From positions 868,001 to 932,000 of the forward strand of contig NZ_CP027194.1 in the NCBI RefSeq assembly GCF_002970935.1: a stretch of 64,000 nucleotides of DNA. The letters run 5' to 3'. The stretch's first letter is position 1, and each line of letters begins with the position of its first letter. Below are positions 39,219 through 49,045 of the stretch, one piece after another. The position numbers and the translations under genes are program-made. The DNA is from Lactobacillus sp. CBA3606 (GTDB lineage: Bacteria; Bacillota; Bacilli; Lactobacillales; Lactobacillaceae). A model generated the notes under the pieces. The model worked only from the letters and a program-made list of their open reading frames with translations, searched no databases and was not told the DNA's origin.

Positions 39219-40079
39219 TTAAGCTTGCTTAATCACGCGCAACATCCGGTCATGACCGGCTAAGTCTTGTCGTCGCGTCACGGTTGCGGTTGGCAAGGCC
39301 TGTTCAAATAACGCTTGGACTGCCGGGCCTTGCTGGTAACCAAATTCTAAATACAGTCGACCTTGTGGTGCCAAATGTTGGGCCACAGTCTGGGCCAACC
39401 GTTCATAAATTGCTAACCCGGCATGGGCCGCAAATAACGCTTGCTGGGGTTCATAATTTAAAACACTGGCATCCATCACTGCCCGCTCCGTCGTCGCAAT
39501 ATACGGTGGATTGCTCACAATCACCTCATACGGCGTGGGTGGTAGTGCTGCGAACAAATCACTTTCAACCAAGTTAACAGCGAGTTTTAGGCGATCAGCA
39601 TTCGTTTTAGCAACAGCTAAAGCGGCGGCTGAAATATCACTCGCCGTCACTTGCCAAGTCGGCTGGGCTTGCTTTAAAGCTAAGGCAATAGCGCCAGAAC
39701 CAGTGCCAACATCCAAAAGCGTTAACTCCGACTGAGCCGCCTGATCGGTCAAAATCCAATCTACTAATTCTTCGGTTTCAACTCGTGGAATTAAAACTGC
39801 TGGCGTAACGGCCAACTCTAACCCATAAAAAGGTGCCCGACCGAGCACGTATTGGGCCGGTTCCCCAGCAATCACTCGTTGCACGGCGGCTTGAAATACC
39901 CGCCAGTCAGCTAAGGGTAACTGGTCACGATAATGAATTAACAGTTGTGTCTGATCTAAATGCGTCAGCCCTAACAGTAAAAACCGCGCGTTATCTGTAG
40001 GTAGCTGAGCCGTTTTTAGACAAAAAGAAGCCCATCGCTGGGCTTCAAAGTACGTTGGTTGACTGGGGGCTTTAGTCAT
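39219..40079 (-). CDS. prmC: Release factor glutamine methyltransferase PrmC (HemK)
   Basis: A 286-residue SAM-dependent enzyme that methylates the Gln of the GGQ motif of release factors. The SAM site is [13 protein letters not shown] (residues 121-133), and the N5-glutamine catalytic motif is NPPY (190-193). The N-terminal 80 residues are the helical factor-binding domain. It overlaps prfA by eight bases, coupling enzyme to substrate. Confidence 0.95.
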   Translation of the reverse strand: MTKAPSQPTYFEAQRWASFCLKTAQLPTDNARFLLLGLTHLDQTQLLIHYRDQLPLADWRVFQAAVQRVIAGEPAQYVLGRAPFYGLELAVTPAVLIPRVETEELVDWILTDQAAQSELTLLDVGTGSGAIALALKQAQPTWQVTASDISAAALAVAKTNADRLKLAVNLVESDLFAALPPTPYEVIVSNPPYIATTERAVMDASVLNYEPQQALFAAHAGLAIYERLAQTVAQHLAPQGRLYLEFGYQQGPAVQALFEQALPTATVTRRQDLAGHDRMLRVIKQA

Positions 40080-41154
40080 TAGTTAATTGCTCCATCTTTT
40101 CCGTTTGATCGGCTAAGATTAATGCGTCGACCACTTCATCCAATTCACCATTCATGACCCGATCAAGTTTATTTAAAGTTAAGCCAATTCGATGATCAGT
40201 TACACGATTTTGAGGGAAGTTATACGTCCGAATCCGTTCAGAGCGATCCCCGGAACCCACGGCCGACTTCCGTTCAGCATCGTATTGGTTCTGTTCTCTA
40301 GATTGATAATAATCATAGACCCGCGCCCGCAAAATTTCGATTGCTTTGGCCCGATTTTGTTGTTGTGACCGTTGATCTTGCATTGAAACCACGATACCAG
40401 TAGGTAAATGCGTCATACGGACCGCTGAAGAAGTCTTATTGATATGCTGACCACCGGCACCAGATGACCGGAACACGTCCACGCGAATATCTTTTTGTTC
40501 AAGCTTAATATCCACATCTTTGGCTTCCGGCATCACGCCGACCGTCGCAGTTGAGGTATGAACCCGACCAGCAGATTCTGTCACTGGGACCCGTTGGACC
40601 CGATGAGCGCCGCTTTCATACTTCAGTTTCGAATAAACTTTCTTCCCTGAAATAATTAAGACGATTTCTTTAAAACCACCCACTTCGGTTTCGTTACGAT
40701 CAGCAACTTCAACACTCCAGCCCTGCCGTTCAGCATATTTAGAGTACATATTAAATAAATCCGCTGCAAACAAACTCGCTTCATCACCACCAGCAGCCCC
40801 ATGAATTTCCATGATAATATTCTTATCATCATTCGGGTCGGTTGGCAACATTAAGAGCGTAATGGCATGTTCCAATTGATCTTTTTCGGCGTTCAAACTT
40901 TTCAAGTCGTCTTTGACCATCGCATTCATGTCATCGTCCAACTTTTCACGTAACAGTTCGTCGTTTTCTTTGATTTGACTCGTAACATCTTTGTATTGGT
41001 TATATTTTTCAACCGTTTCGCGAATATTACCCATTTCTTTTGACAGCTTCATGAAACGTTGGCTATCAGCAATTACTTCTGGATCACTTAACAATTCACC
41101 GAGTTCTTCATACCGATCGGCAACGGCTTGTAATTTATCAAAAAATTTATCCAT
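40072..41154 (-). CDS. prfA: Peptide chain release factor 1
   Basis: A 360-residue class I release factor for UAG and UAA. The stop-codon tripeptide is PVT (190-192) and the peptidyl-transfer motif GGQ (234-236, [10 protein letters not shown]). The N-terminal domain is helical and acidic. It begins 14 bases after tdk. Confidence 0.97.
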   Translation of the reverse strand: MDKFFDKLQAVADRYEELGELLSDPEVIADSQRFMKLSKEMGNIRETVEKYNQYKDVTSQIKENDELLREKLDDDMNAMVKDDLKSLNAEKDQLEHAITLLMLPTDPNDDKNIIMEIHGAAGGDEASLFAADLFNMYSKYAERQGWSVEVADRNETEVGGFKEIVLIISGKKVYSKLKYESGAHRVQRVPVTESAGRVHTSTATVGVMPEAKDVDIKLEQKDIRVDVFRSSGAGGQHINKTSSAVRMTHLPTGIVVSMQDQRSQQQNRAKAIEILRARVYDYYQSREQNQYDAERKSAVGSGDRSERIRTYNFPQNRVTDHRIGLTLNKLDRVMNGELDEVVDALILADQTEKMEQLTND

Positions 41155-41168
41155 GCTTGGTTAATTCC

Positions 41169-41747
41169 TCACTTCGTTAATTTCGGCGGACAGAAATAAT
41201 GACGACGACAAACGGGATAATACGCTTCATTACCCCCAATTTGGACTTGTTCACCCTCATAGACTGGCTGACCATCGTGAAAGCGTAAGTTCATAATGGC
41301 CTTTTTACGACAGAACCAACAAATCGTCTTCATCTCTTCAATCTTATCCGCATACAACAACAGGTATTTACTACCTTCAAATAGTTCATTTCGAAAATCA
41401 TTTTTGAGGCCAAAAGTCATGACCGGAATCTGTAATTGATCAACGACATGGGCCAGTTCAATAATATGATGCTTTTTTAAAAATTGCGACTCATCAATGA
41501 GGACACAAGCAGCATCCGGATTAGTTTGTTCAACCTTTTCAAATAAGTTCGTCTCATCAAAAATGGGAATAGCTTGTCGTTTCAAGCCAATCCGACTAGC
41601 GACGTAGCCCACGCCATCCCGATTGTCCAACCCACTTGTCATAATAATGACCGCCTTATTTTGCTCTTCATAGTTATGGGCAACTTTCAGGATTTCAATT
41701 GTTTTACCGCTATTCATCGCACCATATCGAAAAAATAACTGTGCCAA
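41169..41747 (-). CDS. tdk: Thymidine kinase (type II)
   Basis: A 192-residue TK1-like kinase. The P-loop is YGAMNSGKT, Walker [11 protein letters not shown], and two Cys pairs for a structural zinc are in [10 protein letters not shown] and VCRRHYFCP. It salvages thymidine to dTMP. It is the first gene of the run to upp; a TATAAT box lies at plus 41783-41788 on the minus strand. Confidence 0.95.
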   Translation of the reverse strand: MAQLFFRYGAMNSGKTIEILKVAHNYEEQNKAVIIMTSGLDNRDGVGYVASRIGLKRQAIPIFDETNLFEKVEQTNPDAACVLIDESQFLKKHHIIELAHVVDQLQIPVMTFGLKNDFRNELFEGSKYLLLYADKIEEMKTICWFCRKKAIMNLRFHDGQPVYEGEQVQIGGNEAYYPVCRRHYFCPPKLTK

Positions 41748-41961
41748 GCTACTCAGTCCCCTTTTTTACACATTTCTAATTAATTATAGCTGATTTAAGG
41801 TTGAATTTCAGCAATCAGTAGCGAAAAGCCATTAATGATTTCATAAATGCGGGCCAATCCCAACAGTATCGCTTTTCTTTTAGGCGCGTTCAGTATAAAA
41901 TACTTGAGAGTAGGACACACAGTTCCACTGATTTTATTAAATAGTTAGGGGCCCATATACG

Positions 41962-43308
41962 ATGTCAATTAATAGTACACTGGCAACTTGGACCGGTAAG
42001 TCGGCTTACTGGTTCCTGCACACTTTCCGCGGCGGTGGTAGTTCACTGCCTGGCAAATTAGCCTTAAAACTAGATCCAACTATTCTAAAACAACTGGCTA
42101 AAGATTATAACGTCATTGTCATTACTGGCACCAATGGCAAAACTTTGACAACGGCACTGACAGTAAAAGTTTTGCGGGAACAATATCCTGATATTTTAAC
42201 TAATCCGAGTGGATCAAACATGAAACAAGGGATTGTCACGACGTTCTTAACCGCGCCCCACGCCCACCAAAAACCACTAGCAGTTCTAGAGGTTGATGAA
42301 GCTAACGTCATCATGGTCACCAAATATATTACGCCAAAAGCAATCGTTTTAACGAATATCTTCCGTGATCAAATGGACCGTTATGGGGAGATCTACACCA
42401 CTTATCAAAAAATCTTAGACGGTATTGCGCTGGCCCCCACGGCAACGATTATTGCCAATGGGGACTTGCCCTTATTTAATTCAAAAAAATTGCCTAATCC
42501 GGTTCTTTACTACGGCTTTGACTATCAGCCCGATACCGATATTAAGGCTCCGGCCAATACGGATGGTTTACTTTGTCCGCGTTGTCAACATATTTTGCAT
42601 TATCATACTCGGACTTACAGCAATATGGGAAAGTATTTTTGCCCCCACTGTGGCTTTGAACGCCCACACTTAACTTACCGGCTCAATGCGTTGACCGCAA
42701 TGACCCCTACCTCTTCCGACTTTGAAATCAACGGCCAAGCGATGCACTTAAATATCGGCGGCCAATACAATATTTATAATGCCTTGGCTGCCTTTGCAAT
42801 CGGCCGTTTTATGGCGGTTGCCCCAGCTAAAATTGCACATGCTTTAAGCGACAATGACGAACAAGTCTTTGGCCGCCAAGAAATTTTCCACGTCGGCGAC
42901 AAGGACGTCACGTTGATTTTAGTGAAGAATCCGGTCGGCTTAAACCAAGTTATCCAAATGATCAGTACAGATGACCGGCCCTTCTCTTTTGCTGCCCTAT
43001 TAAATGCTAATTATGCGGACGGCATTGATACGAGCTGGATTTGGGATGGCGACTTTGAAAAGTTACCAACCATGCACGTGCCAGCTTACATTAGTGGTGG
43101 CGAACGCTATCGTGATATTACGTTCCGCTTGAAAGTTGCCGGGGTAACACCTGAAAAGCTGACGATTGTCCCAGATTTAACCACGATGACAGCCGAAATC
43201 AAAAAGTTGCCCACGCAACAAGTCTATGTGGTTGCAACTTACACCGCAATGTTACAACTACGCAAACAACTGGCAAGCCAAGGGATTATTGACGGAGGGA
43301 TGGCGTAA
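41962..43308 (+). CDS. murT: Lipid II isoglutaminyl synthase, Mur ligase-like subunit MurT
   Basis: A 448-residue Mur-ligase-fold protein. The ATP loop is [11 protein letters not shown]; a four-Cys zinc ribbon ([10 protein letters not shown], then YFCPHCGFE) is inserted in the central domain, and the C-terminal DUF1727 domain follows. With GatD it amidates the alpha-carboxyl of D-Glu in lipid II, which is needed for cross-linking. The stop is two bases before gatD. Confidence 0.95.
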   Translation: MSINSTLATWTGKSAYWFLHTFRGGGSSLPGKLALKLDPTILKQLAKDYNVIVITGTNGKTLTTALTVKVLREQYPDILTNPSGSNMKQGIVTTFLTAPHAHQKPLAVLEVDEANVIMVTKYITPKAIVLTNIFRDQMDRYGEIYTTYQKILDGIALAPTATIIANGDLPLFNSKKLPNPVLYYGFDYQPDTDIKAPANTDGLLCPRCQHILHYHTRTYSNMGKYFCPHCGFERPHLTYRLNALTAMTPTSSDFEINGQAMHLNIGGQYNIYNALAAFAIGRFMAVAPAKIAHALSDNDEQVFGRQEIFHVGDKDVTLILVKNPVGLNQVIQMISTDDRPFSFAALLNANYADGIDTSWIWDGDFEKLPTMHVPAYISGGERYRDITFRLKVAGVTPEKLTIVPDLTTMTAEIKKLPTQQVYVVATYTAMLQLRKQLASQGIIDGGMA

Positions 43309-43310
43309 TT

Positions 43311-44033
43311 ATGACTTATACTTTAAAAGCGGCCCATCTATATGGCGACCTCATGAACACCTATGGCGACATTGGTAACCTTCTAGCGATGCGCTATTAT
43401 GCCAAAGCCGTTGACGCCACTATCGATGTGGACTTAATCAGTTTAGATGACCCTTTCCCCGCTGACACGTATGACTTTGTGTTGTTTGGTGGTGGTCAAG
43501 ACTATGAACAAACTATTGTTTCTAAAGATTTACAAACCAAAAAAGCCGCTTTAACGGCTTATATTGAAAACGATGGCCCTTGTTTAGCTATTTGTGGTGG
43601 GTTTCAAATGTTGGGACACTACTATATTGGTGCCCATGGTGAAAAAATCGCCGGCATTGGTGCCTTAGATCACTACACGCTCAGCCAAGATAACAATCGG
43701 TTTATCGGCAATATCACCATTAAAAATGCCGAAACCGGCCAAACTTATTATGGGTTTGAAAACCATAACGGCACCACCTTTTTAGGTCAGGGCGAACGGC
43801 CTTTGGGTCAAGTCTTACAAGGTAATGGTAATAATGGTCAAGACCAATCCGAAGGCGTCATTTACAAAAATACCTTTGGCTCTTATTTCCATGGTCCCAT
43901 CTTAGCGCGGAATGAAGCCCTCGCCAAACGAATCCTAAAATTAACGCTGCAACGTAAATACCCAGCCGCCGATTTTAGTGCTTTGGATACATTGACTGAA
44001 GATCTCACCAAAAATGTCATCATTAAACCTTAA
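43311..44033 (+). CDS. gatD: Lipid II isoglutaminyl synthase, glutamine amidotransferase subunit GatD
   Basis: A 240-residue class I glutaminase (CobB/CobQ-like). The nucleophile is Cys95 in [12 protein letters not shown] and the catalytic His is His194 in SYFHGPIL. It supplies ammonia to MurT. GGAGG lies 11 bases upstream, inside murT. Confidence 0.95.
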   Translation: MTYTLKAAHLYGDLMNTYGDIGNLLAMRYYAKAVDATIDVDLISLDDPFPADTYDFVLFGGGQDYEQTIVSKDLQTKKAALTAYIENDGPCLAICGGFQMLGHYYIGAHGEKIAGIGALDHYTLSQDNNRFIGNITIKNAETGQTYYGFENHNGTTFLGQGERPLGQVLQGNGNNGQDQSEGVIYKNTFGSYFHGPILARNEALAKRILKLTLQRKYPAADFSALDTLTEDLTKNVIIKP

Positions 44034-44045
44034 TTAGCTATCACC

Positions 44046-44092
44046 AAAGCACTGCCTTAGTTGGCTCACACAACTAGGTCGGTGCTTTTTTT
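44046..44092 (+). terminator. Terminator of murT-gatD
   Basis: AAAGCACTGCCTTAGTTG pairs with CAACTAGGTCGGTGCTTT with few mismatches, and seven Ts follow. Confidence 0.85.
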
Positions 44093-44183
44093 GACGCATT
44101 TAATACACCCCCTTAATAGATAAATTTTATTTATGCACTTTTAGAAAGCGTTTCAACTATTCTGATAACATCAGCTTTGGCGT

Positions 44184-44228
44184 AAAAAAAGATTGACACT
44201 CGTAATCGACGAGTATCAATCTTTTTTA
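44184..44228. terminator. Bidirectional terminator after manA
   Basis: AAAAAAGATTGACACTCG pairs with CGAGTATCAATCTTTTTT with one mismatch. It serves the minus-strand manA gene ending at 44250. Confidence 0.85.
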
Positions 44229-44249
44229 TGGTTTAAGGGGGTTAACTAA

Positions 44250-45215
44250 TTAGGCTTGTTTCCCTGGTTCAGAAGCAATTAATTGTAAGTCACCCTTGAT
44301 TGTCCATTGCTTAACATCAAATGGCAAGATAAAATGAACACCCTTCTTCAAAGGAAAATCCTGACCATCTACGGTAATACTCCCAGCTCCCGCCAAGACA
44401 GAAACTAACGTATATGGTGCTTGACCACGATTAAAGGTCGCTTGACCATCCGTCAACCGCCATTGCCAAACGCCAAAGAATGGTGATTCAACATATTTCG
44501 TAACCGTCGCATCGCCAACTTGCGTGGTGGTAATCGCCAAATCAGGATCATGATGCGGCACATTTGTCGTATCAATTGATTGTTGCAGGTGTAGTTCCCG
44601 CTTTTGACCAGTCGTTTGATCTACCCGATCCCAGTCGTAAAGCCGATACGTTGTATCTGAACTTTGCTGAGTTTCTAAGACCATGATGCCCTTACCCACG
44701 GCATGAATCGTCCCAGATGGCACGTACAAAAAGTCGCCCGCCTTAACCGGAACCCGTCGGAACAATTTGTCCCATTCGCCATTATGAATCCAGTCGGCTA
44801 ATTGTTCACGGGTCTTGGCATAGTGGCCGTAGACCATCGTCGCACCAGGTTCAGCTGCAATGACATACCAGCATTCTGTCTTACCTAATTCATGTTCATG
44901 CTTTGCCGCGTACGCATCATCTGGATGCACTTGCACAGATAAATCTTCATTAGCATCTAAAATTTTGGTTAATAATGGGAACACATCGCCCTTCGCATTA
45001 CCAAAGACATCACGATGTTCGGCCCAGACTTGGTCCAAGGTCATCCCTTGATAAGGCCCATTTTCAACAGTGGCCGGGCCATGGGGATGCGCTGAAATTG
45101 CCCAACATTCACCGGTATGGTCGCTAGGAATATCATAACCGAAGTCGGTCTTTAATCGTTGCCCACCCCAGATTTTTTCATGAAAAACTGGTGCTAAGAA
45201 ATAAGGTTCACTCAT
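44250..45215 (-). CDS. manA: Mannose-6-phosphate isomerase, class I
   Basis: A 321-residue cupin-fold zinc enzyme interconverting mannose-6-P and fructose-6-P. Family motifs are FHEKIWGGQRL, SVQVHPDDAYA, GKTECWYVI (Zn ligands), and GDFLYVPSGTIHAVGKGI. Start ATG 45215 follows GGAG; a GTG at 45227 is possible. A promoter with a cre-like overlap lies upstream. Confidence 0.94.
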   Translation of the reverse strand: MSEPYFLAPVFHEKIWGGQRLKTDFGYDIPSDHTGECWAISAHPHGPATVENGPYQGMTLDQVWAEHRDVFGNAKGDVFPLLTKILDANEDLSVQVHPDDAYAAKHEHELGKTECWYVIAAEPGATMVYGHYAKTREQLADWIHNGEWDKLFRRVPVKAGDFLYVPSGTIHAVGKGIMVLETQQSSDTTYRLYDWDRVDQTTGQKRELHLQQSIDTTNVPHHDPDLAITTTQVGDATVTKYVESPFFGVWQWRLTDGQATFNRGQAPYTLVSVLAGAGSITVDGQDFPLKKGVHFILPFDVKQWTIKGDLQLIASEPGKQA

Positions 45216-45251
45216 GACGTCACTCACTCCATTTACTTGATTTGTAATTAA

Positions 45252-45280
45252 AGTTTAGCATAGTTGTAAGCGGTTGTGAA
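45252..45280 (-). promoter_or_regulatory. Promoter of manA with overlapping cre-like site
   Basis: On the minus strand TTCACA (45275-45280) and TAAACT (45252-45257) are 17 bases apart. On the plus strand TTGTAAGCGGTTGTGA (45263-45278) matches the cre core except for the last two fixed positions and overlaps the -35 box, which would allow CcpA repression. An AAGCGGTT/AACCGCTT hairpin covers the same bases. Confidence 0.4.
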
Positions 45281-45291
45281 ACCGCTTAGCA

Positions 45292-46308
45292 TTAATTTTC
45301 AAGAGTCTCGGCCACCCAGGTGCCAATTAACCGCCGACGTGCTGGGAGAAAGGCATTGTTGGGGGCCGTTGGATGGACCCGATTAGCTAAGAAAATCAAC
45401 GCTGATTGTGTGGTCTGATCCAACATTAATAAAGTGCCGGTATAACCTGTATGAAAAATAATCGGTGGTCGATGCAGGCCCGCCTGCCATAAGTTCCAAC
45501 CAAAGCTTCGTCGTAACCGCTGATTAGGCGTCCAATCTTGGTACAAGCTGGTAATCACTGCTGGCGTGAGCACCGCTGGTAGCTGCCATTGGCCTAACAT
45601 GAATTGCGCAAACCGGACTAAATCAGCGACACTTGCAAATAAGCCGGCCGAGCCACAATGGGCCCCTAAAATCCGCGCTTTGGGGTCATGTGCCACGCCT
45701 TGTAGTAAACCAGTCTTAGCTGAATAAACCGTTGGCACACAGTCAGCCGGTTGCGGGGTAAAAGTCGCGTGGGGTAACCCGAGCGGCTGGATGACCTGGG
45801 TCATGATAGCTGGTTGAATCGCCTGACCCAAGATTTTTTCAATAATTAGCCCAGTTAGCAGTGGCCCTAAATCCGTATAAACTACGCGATGATTCAAGTT
45901 AGCCTGACTAATGGGCAACACTTGAATCGCTGCTAACAATTCAGTTGCACTTAACGTATTTCGCTGCGGAATATAACCGCTAATCCCACTCGTATGGGTC
46001 ATCAGGTGGCGAATTGTGACCTGTTTATTTTTAAATGCCGGTAAGTAATCATGGATGGGACGGTTGAAGTCCAAGGCGCCTTGTGCACGTAATTGTAACG
46101 CTAAAGTCGTCGTCCCAATGACCTTCGTTAACGAGGCTAAATCATACAAGGCATCCGTCCATAATGGTTTGACGGCTGGTTGAATCTGAGCGACACCGAC
46201 CTGACCAGTATCAACCTGGGTCCCATGTAGCAGCGCATAGCTAGCGCCTGGCACCAGATGCTGGTCAACTAGTCGGTTAATTTCAAGTTTAGTTTGCGTA
46301 AATATCAT
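45292..46308 (-). CDS. Serine hydrolase, beta-lactamase family (class C-like)
   Basis: A 338-residue protein of the Beta-lactamase (PF00144-type) family. The catalytic SxxK is in LYDLASLTKVIGT, the Tyr motif is VYTDLGP, and the third-box region is FHTGYTG. No signal peptide or membrane segment is seen, so it is probably cytoplasmic and could be an esterase or D-amino-acid peptidase. Start ATG 46308 has AGGACGG six bases upstream; a longer ATG at 46338 is less likely. Confidence 0.88.
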   Translation of the reverse strand: MIFTQTKLEINRLVDQHLVPGASYALLHGTQVDTGQVGVAQIQPAVKPLWTDALYDLASLTKVIGTTTLALQLRAQGALDFNRPIHDYLPAFKNKQVTIRHLMTHTSGISGYIPQRNTLSATELLAAIQVLPISQANLNHRVVYTDLGPLLTGLIIEKILGQAIQPAIMTQVIQPLGLPHATFTPQPADCVPTVYSAKTGLLQGVAHDPKARILGAHCGSAGLFASVADLVRFAQFMLGQWQLPAVLTPAVITSLYQDWTPNQRLRRSFGWNLWQAGLHRPPIIFHTGYTGTLLMLDQTTQSALIFLANRVHPTAPNNAFLPARRRLIGTWVAETLEN

Positions 46309-46404
46309 TTTTAGCCGTCCTATTCTCAAGTCTTGCATCTAGTGTAAGCGTCCTGACCAGGAACTACCACTCTTTTCTGCACACGACCCAAAACACGCAT
46401 TAGC

Positions 46405-46448
46405 CAAAAAAATAGTCGCTGCAAGCCTAATGCTTGCAGCGACTATTT
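46405..46448 (-). terminator. Terminator of bcaT
   Basis: AATAGTCGCTGCAAGC (46411-46426) and its perfect complement (46432-46447) form a 16-pair stem, followed on the minus strand by seven Ts. Confidence 0.9.
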
Positions 46449-46477
46449 CATCGCGCTTACCAGGAGCGCCACACCGA

Positions 46478-47506
46478 TTAATCTAAAGGTACTTTTTGAA
46501 TCCAGCCAGCTGGTGCTGGGCGATCACCAAATTGAATACCGGTTAATTCATCGTATAACTTTTTAGTGACCGGACCGACTTCCGTCTCACTATAAAAGAC
46601 GTGGAGCTTGCCTTGATGTTCGAGCCCACCAATTGGCGAAATAACAGCCGCAGTCCCACACGCGCCAGCTTCAGCAAAGCGGTCTAAGTCGTTGATATAC
46701 ACGTCGCCTTCTTCAACTGCCATGCCAAATTTATGTTCCGCTAAATAAAGTAATGAATACTTCGTAACGGACGGCAAGATTGATGGTGACTTCGGCGTTA
46801 CAAACTTATTGTCCTTAGTAATCCCGAAAAAGTTAGCTGAACCCACTTCTTCAATCTTTTGATGATCAACGGGGTCCAAATAAACACAGTCAGAATAACC
46901 ATTTTGATGCGCTTCTTGTCCAGGAAAGAGGCTGGCCGCATAGTTTCCGCCGACCTTATAGGCCCCGGTCCCTTTATGGGCGGCCCGATCATAATTAGAC
47001 GTCGTGAAGTTAGTTGGCGTCATCCCGCCTTTAAAGTAACTACCGACTGGCATTGCAAAGACCGTGAAAATATATTCTTCTGCTGGATGAACCCCAATAT
47101 TACCACCGACCCCGATCATGAGTGGCCGCAAATATAGCGTTGCGCCGGTACCATAGGGTGGAATGTAATCTTGATTAGCTTTAACCACTGATTTAACGGC
47201 GTCGACAAACATATCAGTTGGCACTTGTGGCATTAACAAGCGTTCACAGCTGGTTTGCATCCGTGCGGCATTCCGGTCTGGCCGGAACAATTGCACGTCA
47301 CCAGCCTTCGTCCGATAGGCCTTTAAGCCTTCAAAATCTTGTTGTCCGTAGTGTAAGGCCGTCGACCCTTCACTAATATGTAAAGTTGCATCACCAGTTA
47401 GTTCCGTTTTATACCAGCTGCCATCTTTCCAATAGGCGCGATAACGGTACGGGAGATTCCGATAGTTGAACCCCAAGTTGTTCCAATCCAATGCTACTGT
47501 TGCCAT
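46478..47506 (-). CDS. bcaT: Branched-chain amino acid aminotransferase
   Basis: A 342-residue fold-type IV PLP enzyme that interconverts Leu, Ile and Val with their 2-keto acids. Seen are LHYGQQDFEGLKAYRT, GTGAYKVGGNYAASL with the PLP Lys, and AGACGTAAVISPIGG at the phosphate site. Its keto-acid products are substrates for the hydroxyisocaproate dehydrogenase at 17964. It has its own promoter and terminator. Also known as ilvE. Confidence 0.95.
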   Translation of the reverse strand: MATVALDWNNLGFNYRNLPYRYRAYWKDGSWYKTELTGDATLHISEGSTALHYGQQDFEGLKAYRTKAGDVQLFRPDRNAARMQTSCERLLMPQVPTDMFVDAVKSVVKANQDYIPPYGTGATLYLRPLMIGVGGNIGVHPAEEYIFTVFAMPVGSYFKGGMTPTNFTTSNYDRAAHKGTGAYKVGGNYAASLFPGQEAHQNGYSDCVYLDPVDHQKIEEVGSANFFGITKDNKFVTPKSPSILPSVTKYSLLYLAEHKFGMAVEEGDVYINDLDRFAEAGACGTAAVISPIGGLEHQGKLHVFYSETEVGPVTKKLYDELTGIQFGDRPAPAGWIQKVPLD

Positions 47507-47565
47507 AACTTTCAGCTTCCTTCATGAGTCATTTACCCCAATTGATTAATTGGAATTTAGTTAAA

Positions 47566-47594
47566 AGATTAATAGTTTATGAGAGATTTGTCAA
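47566..47594 (-). promoter_or_regulatory. Promoter of bcaT
   Basis: TTGACA (47589-47594) and TAATCT (47566-47571) with a 17-base spacer on the minus strand. Confidence 0.75.
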
Positions 47595-47633
47595 GCTTCG
47601 ACTGGAAACAATTACTGTCTTTCGGCAATACTT

Positions 47634-47642
47634 TGGTATAAT
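47634..47642 (+). promoter_or_regulatory. Extended -10 promoter of the 47674 gene
   Basis: TGGTATAAT is a TGn-TATAAT extended -10 box. No good -35 box is seen, as is usual for such promoters. Confidence 0.6.
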
Positions 47643-47673
47643 AGGTTTAAATTCAGCAAGGGAATGGTTCGTC

Positions 47674-48003
47674 GTGGCAAGTAATTCTGACTCAATCTAT
47701 AACATTATGTTCTACATCGTCCATCATCCAGCAGAAATTTCGTTCACCATGCCGGAGTATACCAATGTCATTCGGATGGGCATTCCAGACCACTTAAAGG
47801 TCGCTAATCCAGAAATTTATTTTCCTGACAATAAGTTACTCGTCAATCGTTTTCAGGATGACTTTGTCGCCAAAAACGGTAATCTACTGGACTTCTTTTT
47901 CGATTATACGGAAAAGAAAGTCCCCAATTACCATGAAGTCTGGGTCTCAACTGCACATCTCCCCAGCAAACAACTCTATTTCTTAGAACTTTCATTCGAA
48001 TAA
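47674..48003 (+). CDS. Conserved hypothetical protein
   Basis: A 109-residue soluble protein. I choose GTG 47674, with AAGGGA upstream and the promoter at 47634 ahead; a longer frame from 47524 would include that promoter. The sequence is rich in aromatic residues (IMFYIVHHPAEISFTMPEY, LLDFFFDYTEKKVPNYHEVW) and has no Cys or membrane segment. I do not recognise a family. It lies between bcaT (divergent) and a lipoprotein gene (convergent). Confidence 0.7.
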   Translation: MASNSDSIYNIMFYIVHHPAEISFTMPEYTNVIRMGIPDHLKVANPEIYFPDNKLLVNRFQDDFVAKNGNLLDFFFDYTEKKVPNYHEVWVSTAHLPSKQLYFLELSFE

Positions 48004-48054
48004 AAAACGTCAAATGCGCTTAGGAGCTTAGCCCCTAGGCGCATTTGACGTTTA
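48004..48054. terminator. Bidirectional terminator between the 47674 gene and the lipoprotein gene
   Basis: AACGTCAAATGCGC and GCGCATTTGACGTT pair, with CTTAGGAGC/GCCCCTAGG extending inward. A and T runs flank the stem. Confidence 0.85.
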
Positions 48055-48062
48055 CATGGCGC

Positions 48063-49031
48063 TTACTTCGCCATAAAGATATAGAGATTGGTCGTTGAGA
48101 TCCCGATTGTGAACCGGACCCCTTTCGAAGTGATGGGATCAATCGTCGTCGTACTACTACTATTATTTTTAGTTTCTTTATTAAACTTTTTCATAACTTG
48201 TTTCGCATTTGCACCAGACATGCTGGTCATTAATGCAAATGACACGCCGAACTTCTGCTGACGGGTCTTATCTTTAAAGGCTTTAGTTGGCACAATCATG
48301 GCCGTTCCCATGACGTCACCAGACTGAACATTCATCCGAATCTTGTAGTCTTTAGTCGTAACCACGTTAGTGACACCAGTTGGGGTCTTGGTTGGTAACA
48401 GCTCACCCTTAACTTGGCTTTTAGCCGTCTTCATCGCCGCCGCAACAGTCTTTTGACTGGCTTGTAAACTAGCCGCTTGCGTTTGGAGCTTAGCAGCCGC
48501 TGCTTGTTGGGTCTGCAACGTTTGCGCGCCAGTCACTGCCGCCGTCCCGCCTTGGGCCACTTGGGCTTTCGCCTTTTTAACTGTGGCTTGGATCTGCGCC
48601 TGTTGTTGTTTCATCGCAGCTGCTTGCGTTTGTAACTTCTTAGCCGCTGCTTGTTGTGACTTGGTCATCTTCGATGCGATCAACGCTTGGTTATACGCCG
48701 TTGCTAACGTTTGGTAGTTGGCAATCCGCTTAGCGCTTTTGACATAAACCGTTTTTTGGCGACTACCAGCAGTTAACTTAATCACTTGGCGTTTCGTCTT
48801 AGTCGGAACTTGAATAATGAACGTCCCGTTGTGGACGGTCTGCTTTTTAGTCGCTTGACCATCAATCTGATAACTGACTTTTTTCGTGCTAGCCTGACCT
48901 TTAACTGCTGCCACTAAGCCGTTACGCGTATAGGTTGACTTGGTCGTCGTTAATTTTGACTGCCCACAGCCCGCTAAGACTAGTGCCATCAGACCGGCCA
49001 CGGTCGCAATTACATATTTTTTTCGAAACAA
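48063..49031 (-). CDS. Predicted lipoprotein with Gln/Ala-rich coiled coil
   Basis: A 322-residue protein. The signal peptide ends in LVLAGC (Cys22). Residues 23-105 could form a small beta domain (VSYQIDGQATKKQTVHNGTF). Residues 110-205 are an Ala/Gln/Lys-rich helix with repeated LQTQAA units, most likely a coiled coil. The C-terminal 110 residues (VQSGDVMGTAMIVPTKAF, SKGVRFTIGI) look globular. It starts 14 bases after the exporter gene on the same strand, so it may belong to that operon as an outer partner. No named family was recognised. Confidence 0.8.
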   Translation of the reverse strand: MFRKKYVIATVAGLMALVLAGCGQSKLTTTKSTYTRNGLVAAVKGQASTKKVSYQIDGQATKKQTVHNGTFIIQVPTKTKRQVIKLTAGSRQKTVYVKSAKRIANYQTLATAYNQALIASKMTKSQQAAAKKLQTQAAAMKQQQAQIQATVKKAKAQVAQGGTAAVTGAQTLQTQQAAAAKLQTQAASLQASQKTVAAAMKTAKSQVKGELLPTKTPTGVTNVVTTKDYKIRMNVQSGDVMGTAMIVPTKAFKDKTRQQKFGVSFALMTSMSGANAKQVMKKFNKETKNNSSSTTTIDPITSKGVRFTIGISTTNLYIFMAK

Positions 49032-49045
49032 TTGACACCCCTCCT

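Noticed and set aside
44131-44144. cre-like AGAAAGCGTTTCAA between two terminators
   Set aside because: No promoter or gene start follows on either strand within a useful distance, so a regulatory role cannot be supported.
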